Of a DNA stretch of 64,000 nucleotides, positions 58,656 to 64,000 are shown piece after piece. Within the stretch, counting starts at the first letter, position 1; each line of letters starts with the position of its first letter. The DNA is from an uncultured bacterium. Lineage in GTDB: Bacteria; Bacillota; Bacilli; Lactobacillales; Lactobacillaceae. The translations under genes were made by a program, and so were the position numbers. The notes under the pieces are model-generated. The model was given only the letters and a program-made list of their open reading frames with translations. It ran no database searches and was not told where the DNA came from. Location: positions 124,001 through 188,000 of the forward strand of contig CAJMLF010000001.1 of NCBI GenBank assembly GCA_905214235.1, given 5' to 3'.

Positions 58656-58746
58656 CGCTATTTCCCCTTTTGTCCTTGCAAGTTGATCTTTTTTTAGTCA
58701 TACTTTAGCTTTGAAGTATCATTTAACATAGATTGGAAGAATAAAA

Positions 58747-59385
58747 ATGCTTTACACATTCTTAGTAAAAATCGTCAATCCATTTTTGACATTGATTAAC
58801 GGGCGCGCCCGTATCTACAATCGGGAAAACCTCCCCGACGGTAACTACATTATTGTAGCACCCCACCGGACATGGATGGACCCCGTTTTATTAGCCCTTG
58901 CCGTTTGGCCAAAGAAATTTAGCTTTATGGCTAAAAAGGAGTTATTTAAGAATCCAATCGCGGGCTGGTTTTTAAGGGCCCTTAATGCCTACCCAGTAGA
59001 TAGAAAGCACCCGGGCCCATCCGCCATTAAAACACCGGTGAAGTTCCTGCGTAACGGTGATCTTTCCACAATTATTTTTCCCAGTGGTTCCCGTTACTCA
59101 GCCAAGCTCAAGGGTGGCGCAACCCTGATTGCTAAATTAGCGAACGTGCCCCTCGTTCCGGCAGTCTACCAGGGGCCCCTTAAGTTTGGGCAACTCTTCA
59201 CTCGCAAGCCACGTAAGATTGCTTTTGGCAAGCCGATTTACGTTGACCGGAAGAAAAAGCTAAATGAAGAGTACGAGGCAGAATTGGAAAACGAGATGCA
59301 GACGGCCTTTGATGACCTCGACAAGCAGATTGACCCCAGCTTCGTTTACGTCATGCCCCCAAAGCCTAAAGACGATGATTTTTAA
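58747..59385 (+). CDS. plsC: 1-acyl-sn-glycerol-3-phosphate acyltransferase
   Basis: Adds the second acyl chain in phosphatidic acid synthesis at the membrane. The 212-residue protein has the acyltransferase motifs HRTWMD (H-x4-D) and FPSGSRYS in place of the usual FPEGTRS, plus a hydrophobic N terminus. The Glu-to-Ser change in motif III is common in some lactobacillar homologues as far as I recall but deserves a check. It is monocistronic and divergent from the methyltransferase gene. Confidence 0.9.
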   Translation: MLYTFLVKIVNPFLTLINGRARIYNRENLPDGNYIIVAPHRTWMDPVLLALAVWPKKFSFMAKKELFKNPIAGWFLRALNAYPVDRKHPGPSAIKTPVKFLRNGDLSTIIFPSGSRYSAKLKGGATLIAKLANVPLVPAVYQGPLKFGQLFTRKPRKIAFGKPIYVDRKKKLNEEYEAELENEMQTAFDDLDKQIDPSFVYVMPPKPKDDDF

Positions 59386-59393
59386 TTAAAAAT

Positions 59394-59435
59394 ATAGGAC
59401 TTCAATGTTTGGTAAACCAGGCATTGAAGTCCTAT
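59394..59435. terminator. Bidirectional terminator between plsC and yneF
   Basis: A perfect 14-bp stem (59394-59407 with 59422-59435) with A/T-rich flanks separates convergent genes. Confidence 0.9.
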
Positions 59436-59460
59436 TCTTTTATATAAGTCACCCGGCCAA

Positions 59461-59685
59461 TTACTTATTAGCCTTACGTGCTTGTGCCTTCATCGTTTGC
59501 ATCATTTGATGTAACTTCCGGCTGGATGGCTTCTGCCCCATCTGGAGCATCATTGTCCGCAACATTTCCTCAGAAATTGGGGGATTATTACGAAGGTAGT
59601 TTTCCATGTACTTACGAGCACCGAAGAAGCCGATTAATAAACCAACCAGCAGCGCCAGAATGACAAATAAAATCGTCATACCCAA
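59461..59685 (-). CDS. yneF: YneF family membrane protein (UPF0154)
   Basis: A 74-residue protein with one N-terminal membrane helix (TILFVILALLVGLLIGFFG) followed by a charged cytoplasmic tail with the conserved NPPISEEMLRTMMLQMGQKPS. Function unknown; a link to the cell envelope is only assumed for the family. The start is TTG at 59685, eight bases after AGGAGG; an ATG two codons later is possible. Confidence 0.92.
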   Translation of the reverse strand: MGMTILFVILALLVGLLIGFFGARKYMENYLRNNPPISEEMLRTMMLQMGQKPSSRKLHQMMQTMKAQARKANK

Positions 59686-59759
59686 GATTGCTTCCTCCTT
59701 TGTTAAGTTACCTTTTCATCTTACACGAATGTTTAACACTTGAAAAGTAGCAAATTAAA

Positions 59760-60011
59760 TTAATCGTCACGGAGACCTTTCTTCCGCTGGATTTCCTTCA
59801 CCTTTTCAGGTGTGACTTCCTTTCCTTCATTGTTGTAGATCCGCATCATCTCAATGTTGCTCCGCATGGTCTCACGGAAGTTCTTGATGTATTCACGGCG
59901 CAGGCGTTCACGTTCCCGGGTTTCGGCCTCAGTAAGGCCCTCCTTCTTATTTTTGTGGGCAAGCTCATTGATCCGCTTTAAAAGCTTTTCCTGTTCCTTT
60001 GATTCTGTCAT
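59760..60011 (-). CDS. ynzC: DUF896 protein YnzC (UPF0291)
   Basis: An 83-residue, highly charged helical-hairpin protein. The core LLKRINELAHKNKKEGLTEAETRERERLRREYIKNFRETMR is the DUF896 signature (given here in pieces: INELAHKNKKEGLT, ERERLRREYIKNFR). In B. subtilis ynzC is the last gene of the SOS-induced yneA-yneB-ynzC operon divergent from lexA; here yneA and yneB are absent and ynzC faces lexA directly. The ATG at 60011 follows GGAGG. Confidence 0.93.
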   Translation of the reverse strand: MTESKEQEKLLKRINELAHKNKKEGLTEAETRERERLRREYIKNFRETMRSNIEMMRIYNNEGKEVTPEKVKEIQRKKGLRDD

Positions 60012-60045
60012 TAAGCTGACCTCCAGTTCTTTAATTCACAATATC

Positions 60046-60073
60046 ATTTTAAATTAATCACTTTTTTTGTCAA
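60046..60073 (-). promoter_or_regulatory. Promoter of ynzC
   Basis: TTGACA (60068-60073), 16 bp, TAAAAT (60046-60051) on the minus strand; the SOS box begins 4 bp upstream of the -35. Confidence 0.72.
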
Positions 60074-60076
60074 TTG

Positions 60077-60090
60077 CGAACGTACGTTTG
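60077..60090. promoter_or_regulatory. LexA (SOS) box
   Basis: CGAACGTACGTTTG fully matches the Gram-positive SOS consensus CGAACRNRYGTTYG. It overlaps the first bases of the lexA -35 and abuts the ynzC promoter, so LexA should control both. Confidence 0.93.
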
Positions 60091-60116
60091 AAATTCCGGT
60101 AAGGCTATGATATCCT
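60088..60116 (+). promoter_or_regulatory. Promoter of lexA
   Basis: TTGAAA (60088-60093), 17 bp, TATCCT (60111-60116), overlapped by the SOS box. Confidence 0.6.
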
Positions 60117-60147
60117 TAAGATAATAATAAATTAATGAGGTGCTATC

Positions 60148-60774
60148 ATGGCAAAACCGGCAAAAAATAAACAAATGGCTGTTCTAAGTTTTATTCACAA
60201 GCAGGTCACTGACCACGGCTACCCGCCAACCGTTCGTGAAATCTGTAGTGCGGTCGGCCTTTCATCAACTTCAACCGTCCACGGTCATATTAACCGTCTA
60301 ATTGAAGGGGGCTTTTTGGAAAAGGACCCTGCTAAGCCACGGGCACTGGAAATCACGCCAAAAGGGCTGGACCTCTTGGGGGTAAAGCCACGCCAGACAA
60401 AAATTCCCCTGTTAGGGGTGGTTACGGCGGGGCAACCAATTCTTGCCGTAGAAGACGCCACGGACTTTTTCCCCATTCCACCTTCTATCCAGGACAACAA
60501 CGACTTGTTCATGTTAACGATTCGGGGAACCAGTATGATCAAGGCCGGCATTTTAAACGGTGACCAAGTAATCGTCCGTAAACAGTCCACCGCCAAGAAC
60601 GGTGACATTGTCATCGCAATGAACGATGATAATGAGGCCACCTGCAAGCGATTCTTTAAGGAAAAGAATCGTTTCCGTCTCCAACCCGAAAATGATACCA
60701 TGGACCCGATTTTTCTCAAGAACGTTAAGATCCTGGGAAAGGTTGTCGGTCTCTTCCGCGACAATATTTTTTAA
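60148..60774 (+). CDS. lexA: LexA repressor
   Basis: SOS repressor that self-cleaves when RecA filaments form on damaged DNA. The 208-residue protein has a winged helix ([24 protein letters not shown] split naturally), the Ala-Gly cleavage site in GVVTAGQPI, the catalytic Ser in [11 protein letters not shown] and Lys in [12 protein letters not shown]. The ATG follows GAGGTG. An SOS box in its promoter indicates autoregulation. Confidence 0.98.
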   Translation: MAKPAKNKQMAVLSFIHKQVTDHGYPPTVREICSAVGLSSTSTVHGHINRLIEGGFLEKDPAKPRALEITPKGLDLLGVKPRQTKIPLLGVVTAGQPILAVEDATDFFPIPPSIQDNNDLFMLTIRGTSMIKAGILNGDQVIVRKQSTAKNGDIVIAMNDDNEATCKRFFKEKNRFRLQPENDTMDPIFLKNVKILGKVVGLFRDNIF

Positions 60775-60789
60775 CTACTTAGCTAACAA

Positions 60790-60831
60790 AGGCGTCAGGA
60801 CTCGAAGATACGAGTGCTGGCGCCCCTTTTT
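60790..60831. terminator. Terminator between lexA and mvaS
   Basis: A 14-bp stem with one mismatch and one G-U pair (60791-60804 with 60811-60824) ends in five T for lexA; the opposite strand has a shorter T-run for mvaS. Confidence 0.85.
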
Positions 60832-60832
60832 A

Positions 60833-61990
60833 TTATTGTTGTTTGTAAATCCGCTGATGATTTTGCTGCCCCGCGAGAACAAAGGGGGCATGGTCATTGC
60901 CGAGGTCAAATTCCACATCCTGCTCATCCATCCCCAGCTGGTGGTTAAACATGTCCTCATATTCCGCAATTGAGACCTGGTGGCGCTTTTGAAGCATTGC
61001 TTGGACATCATTAGTATAGTCCAAGAAGTGCGGCTGAACGATTCCCGTGTAAAACTCACCTTCGGCACCGGAACCGTAACTAAACATGCCCAACCGGTCA
61101 CCAGCCTTGACCTGCCCATTTTGCAGGAACGAAAGGAGGGCGAGGTAGAGTGAACCGGTGTATAGGTTGCCGACCTGGCGGCAGTACAATTGACTGGCGG
61201 TAAGCGCCGTGCGCAACCGAGTTGCCACTGGATCCTGCCGGTCACCCAGGACCCCTTCCAGGGCCTTCTTACCCATCTTAGTGAATGGCAGGTGGAAAAG
61301 CAGGCCCGCAAAATCAGCGAGCTGGTGGCCAGTCATCATTTGATAACGGGTAAATACCTGTTTGAAGAAGTCAACGTAAACGTTGGTTGAGTATTTACCA
61401 TCCACCATTGCCTCAGTGGCATAGAGGGGACGCCAGAAGTCCATCACGTCTTTTGTCAGGTTCACGCTTGTCGGTTCAATTGCCAAAATGTGGGGGTTGG
61501 CACTAATCAGCATGGAAACGGCACCTGCCCCCTGGGTAACCTCGCCCGCCGTTTGCAAACCGTAGCGGGCGATATCGGCGGCAATGATTAGCACCGTCTC
61601 TTGGGGATGTAATGCTACCAGGCCGCGGGCAAATTGAATTCCCGCCGTTCCCGCGTAACAGGCTTCCTTTAGTTCAACTGCGCGGACATAGTCGTTGAGG
61701 CCCAGTAATTCTTTGATATTAATCGCACTTGCCTTAGAGTTGTCAACACCCGACTCAGTGGCGACGATGATTGTCGATAGGTGATCAATAACCTGCTTAG
61801 TCATAAGCTTCTGAGCAGCGGCGGCCCCCAGCGTAACGATGTCTTGGGTGGGTGGAACAACGGCCTGCTGGTCTTGGCCAATTCCAATTGTGTACTTATT
61901 CGGATCAACACCCCGAACTTTGGCTAGTTCGCGGAGGTCAATATAATCGTTTGTCGTGGCAAAAGCCATCTGGTCAATTCCAATCTTCAT
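60833..61990 (-). CDS. mvaS: Hydroxymethylglutaryl-CoA synthase
   Basis: Condenses acetyl-CoA with acetoacetyl-CoA, the entry to the mevalonate route to isoprenoids used by lactobacilli. The 385-residue protein begins MKIGIDQMAFATTNDYIDL. It has the catalytic Glu in VATESGVDNSKA, the nucleophilic Cys in ELKEACYAGTAGIQFA and the His of HLPFTKMGKKAL. It lies 4 bp after rnhA on the same strand. Confidence 0.97.
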   Translation of the reverse strand: MKIGIDQMAFATTNDYIDLRELAKVRGVDPNKYTIGIGQDQQAVVPPTQDIVTLGAAAAQKLMTKQVIDHLSTIIVATESGVDNSKASAINIKELLGLNDYVRAVELKEACYAGTAGIQFARGLVALHPQETVLIIAADIARYGLQTAGEVTQGAGAVSMLISANPHILAIEPTSVNLTKDVMDFWRPLYATEAMVDGKYSTNVYVDFFKQVFTRYQMMTGHQLADFAGLLFHLPFTKMGKKALEGVLGDRQDPVATRLRTALTASQLYCRQVGNLYTGSLYLALLSFLQNGQVKAGDRLGMFSYGSGAEGEFYTGIVQPHFLDYTNDVQAMLQKRHQVSIAEYEDMFNHQLGMDEQDVEFDLGNDHAPFVLAGQQNHQRIYKQQ

Positions 61991-61994
61991 ACTG

Positions 61995-62705
61995 CTATTC
62001 CCCCATTTTATCCATCGTTTTGTTTAGTAATTCATCAACCGTGTTATTACCAGAATTATTGGCGTGCCCCTTGGTCCAGGTAAAGTGCAATGCGGAGAAG
62101 CGCGGTAACAGGATTAAAATTTCCTGCCACAGTTGCTGGTTGGCGACCGGTTTACCCGTTGAGGTCCGCCAGTTACGCCGTCGCCAACCGTTTAACCACC
62201 CCTTCATGATCGGGTCCAAGACGTAGTGTGAGTCAAGAGTTGCCGCAATTTTTTTATCCTGCCAGCCAAGTTCAAGGAGCCTGTTTAAGGCATTGATCAG
62301 CCCCAGTAGCTCCATCCGGTTGTTGGTACTCCCCCACTCACCACCAGTCCCAGTGAGCCGGCGACCAGCACCCTCAATGAGGTAGGCCCAGGCCGCCTTG
62401 TCAGTTTGCTTGACGTGCTGACCAAGTTTATTTCCGTGGTTACGTGAGCCCCCATCGGAGTACAAGTAGACTTCGGGTTGATTAGCTGGTTGTTGGTCCC
62501 CTAACGCTAGCCGCAGCTGTTCAGGTCGCCGCGTTGACCGTTTGGACGTTGATGGGACTGCGAGCCAAGCCTGTGCTTCACTTAAGGTCGAAAATCCCCG
62601 GTAAACTGCTCCAGCGTAACCACTTACTTGTTTTTGACACGCCGGCCATGAATTGTATATTCCCGGCTGGCGGCCTTTTTTTACGACGTAATATTTTTTT
62701 GCCAT
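61995..62705 (-). CDS. rnhA: Ribonuclease H I with N-terminal hybrid-binding domain
   Basis: Degrades RNA in RNA/DNA hybrids. The 236-residue protein joins an N-terminal caulimovirus viroplasmin-like hybrid-binding domain (KKYYVVKKGRQPGIYNSWPACQKQV split naturally, YRGFSTLSEAQAWL) to a type 1 RNase H domain. Catalytic residues appear in YSDGGSRN (Asp), NNRMELLG (Glu), LDSHYV (Asp) and VDELLN (Asp). The ATG has AGGAG upstream. A two-gene unit with mvaS. Confidence 0.95.
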   Translation of the reverse strand: MAKKYYVVKKGRQPGIYNSWPACQKQVSGYAGAVYRGFSTLSEAQAWLAVPSTSKRSTRRPEQLRLALGDQQPANQPEVYLYSDGGSRNHGNKLGQHVKQTDKAAWAYLIEGAGRRLTGTGGEWGSTNNRMELLGLINALNRLLELGWQDKKIAATLDSHYVLDPIMKGWLNGWRRRNWRTSTGKPVANQQLWQEILILLPRFSALHFTWTKGHANNSGNNTVDELLNKTMDKMGE

Positions 62706-62776
62706 GATGCTCCTGCTTTTTATTTGATCTAAGACGATTAATTATTCCGCTGCTTATTATACAGAGGTCGAACGGT

Positions 62777-62887
62777 TTATATCAAATCATTGCTTTTGCG
62801 ATATGTACGAGAAGCTTTGCGAACAGCGTCAATATTCGTATCCGTATATGATTTTCCGAATTTCCTAGGTATTACGAGTGTACTCAT
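62777..62887 (-). CDS. Possible 36-residue ORF in an otherwise empty gap
   Basis: The 300-bp stretch upstream of the membrane protein gene holds one short ATG frame whose product is basic and looks protein-like (VIPRKFGKSYTDTNI, then DAVRKASRTYRKSND). There is no ribosome binding site. It could be a fragment of a lost gene or chance. I saw nothing else convincing in 62706-63007. Confidence 0.22.
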   Translation of the reverse strand: MSTLVIPRKFGKSYTDTNIDAVRKASRTYRKSNDLI

Positions 62888-63007
62888 TTATACTTAAATT
62901 ATAAGAATAATTGAGGTCATATGTTGCTGAAATAATCTTGGAACCTAATTTTACATTGTCCAAATGCTGAAGACGTTAAAAGCTGAATATTTAGAGGAGG
63001 TCTTCTC

Positions 63008-63364
63008 TTGAAAACAACAAAACTAGTTGTGGGAATCATTATGATTGTTGTTGCATTTTTCATTTCTATTCAATCTGTTATGGCTGGTATGAGCGAAGCA
63101 TTTATTAATTCTGGTGGCCATGCTGGTACCGCAGGACTTATTGTTGAAATTTTATATCTCGCTTCCGGAATCGTTTATATTGCTACACGTGGTAAAGACA
63201 ATTTTGGCCCTGACATTGCATCTTTAATTATGCTCTTGATTGCTTGGATCCTTGGCCTAATTAATGCAGGCATCTACAAAGATTTAATCATCTGGTCATG
63301 GTTAGCTTTTATTATCGGAATTGTATTTTTTGCCTGGCATAAACTAGAAGACAGCAAGAAGTAA
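63008..63364 (+). CDS. Small four-helix membrane protein, function unknown
   Basis: A 118-residue integral membrane protein with about four hydrophobic segments (VVGIIMIVVAFFISIQ near the start, SLIMLLIAWILGLI later). The start is TTG (63008), seven bases after GAGGAGG, so translation should be efficient. It lies 11 bp upstream of a DUF5067-like gene, forming a two-gene unit. Codons are more AT-rich than in the housekeeping genes, suggesting accessory DNA. Family not recognised. Confidence 0.78.
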   Translation: MKTTKLVVGIIMIVVAFFISIQSVMAGMSEAFINSGGHAGTAGLIVEILYLASGIVYIATRGKDNFGPDIASLIMLLIAWILGLINAGIYKDLIIWSWLAFIIGIVFFAWHKLEDSKK

Positions 63365-63375
63365 GGTGAGCTGTA

Positions 63376-64000
63376 ATGCGATCAGATAGGTATAAAAACG
63401 TTGTTCCCTGGTATAAGCAATTTTGGGGATGGGTAATTATTGACGCGTTCGTTATTGGAATCAGCGGAATTGTAATTACTGCTATATTTGACGGCACCAG
63501 CTCTTCTTCAAAATCGATAAGTAGTACTAATAATAACACCGATAAAATTACCGATATTTCAAAGCCAAAGGGGAGTTTTGATGGTCATATTGCTAAACTG
63601 CCTAAGTATACTATCAAAATTACAAACGTTTCTCTTGGTGAAAATGATGACGGTAAAAAATGTATAATTTTTGATTACACCGTTTATAATAAGTCCGCTA
63701 AAGACATGTCAGCGGAGGACGCTTGGATGCAGACTTTCAGCGCTTATCAGCCTGATAAAAACACACAAAACCAACTTGATAGTGATGTTGTTGACGTTAG
63801 TGATTCATTAGATGATGAAATGAATCAAGAAATCAACAAAGGTGGTCATGAAAAGGGTGAATTTATTGCGGTACTTAAGAGTGGTAAGCGTCCCGTTGTT
63901 CTAAAGGCCAAAGACGACGCTGGCCAGCTAATCGGAAAACACACTTATAAGTTCAAGGCAAAAGCAACTCCTAAGGATGAGGGATCTGCATCCACCAATG
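63376..64000 (+). CDS. DUF5067-like membrane-anchored protein (partial)
   Basis: The first 208 codons are present; the gene leaves the window at 64000. After a cytoplasmic start (MRSDRYKNVVPWYKQFWG) comes one membrane helix (residues about 19-40), a Ser/Asn/Thr-rich linker, and an extracellular domain (YTIKITNVSLGEND, IIFDYTVYNKSAKDMS, FSAYQPDKNTQNQLD, INKGGHEKGEFIAVL, PVVLKAKD). This resembles DUF5067/DUF4352 proteins of lactobacilli. These immunoglobulin-like domains have no known activity. An AAGGTGAG site precedes the ATG at 63376. The family call is from memory of pattern, not a search. Confidence 0.75.
   Translation, partial: MRSDRYKNVVPWYKQFWGWVIIDAFVIGISGIVITAIFDGTSSSSKSISSTNNNTDKITDISKPKGSFDGHIAKLPKYTIKITNVSLGENDDGKKCIIFDYTVYNKSAKDMSAEDAWMQTFSAYQPDKNTQNQLDSDVVDVSDSLDDEMNQEINKGGHEKGEFIAVLKSGKRPVVLKAKDDAGQLIGKHTYKFKAKATPKDEGSASTN

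Overview
The window is a chromosomal stretch of a low-to-mid G+C Firmicute of the Lactobacillaceae, most like Limosilactobacillus (reuteri/fermentum group). This rests on the L-lactate dehydrogenase, PolC-type replicase, mevalonate-pathway mvaS, T-box controlled aminoacyl-tRNA synthetases, a HrcA/CIRCE heat-shock operon, C69 dipeptidase, bile salt hydrolase and a typical lactobacillar gene order. Base composition looks close to half G+C by eye. I cannot assign a species. I saw no tRNA, rRNA or CRISPR array.

Layout. 1-4.6 kb (minus): a glyQ fragment with its Gly T-box, then recO, era, dgkA, ybeY and phoH. 4.6-9.3 kb (minus): argGH, a bile salt hydrolase, yqeY and rpsU. 9.5-12.3 kb (plus): a glutamine-type ABC transporter (fused binding protein/permease plus ATPase) and a GNAT acetyltransferase. 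12.4-20.7 kb: aspS with an Asp T-box, a divergent fructosamine kinase, then prmA-rsmE-small membrane protein-rel-dtd (minus) and a 109-112 residue orphan gene. 21-24.7 kb (plus): ldh, pepQ and a C69 dipeptidase gene. 24.7-25.25 kb is a scar: a decayed copy of the lepA 3' end and the last 32 codons of a phage-type integrase. 25.2-34.6 kb (minus): lepA, a modular L,D-transpeptidase, dnaJ, dnaK, grpE, hrcA. 35.2-42.2 kb (minus): ribF, truB, rbfA, infB, ylxQ, ylxR, nusA, rimP. 42.3-45 kb: a modular serine hydrolase broken by one stop codon. 45-57.4 kb (minus): polC, proS, rseP, cdsA, uppS, frr, pyrH, tsf, rpsB. 57.6-62.7 kb: a GIY-YIG protein, a methyltransferase, plsC, yneF, ynzC, lexA, mvaS and rnhA. 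62.7-64 kb: an AT-rich accessory stretch with a small membrane protein and a DUF5067-like protein cut by the window end.

Most of the window is housekeeping: translation factors, ribosome maturation, replication, envelope lipid synthesis and chaperones, in operons closed by clear intrinsic terminators. Regulation visible in the DNA includes two T-boxes, a CIRCE element, an SOS box between lexA and ynzC, a palindrome over the argG promoter, an intrinsic terminator in the rimP-nusA leader and a hairpin in the rpsB leader.

The least ordinary items are: (1) two secreted paralogues, about 13 kb apart, sharing five repeat modules but ending in different cell-wall enzymes, each set inside an otherwise conserved housekeeping block, one carrying an in-frame stop; (2) the integration scar at the 3' end of lepA; (3) an orphan gene whose perfect ribosome binding site faces an ATT codon rather than ATG/GTG/TTG.
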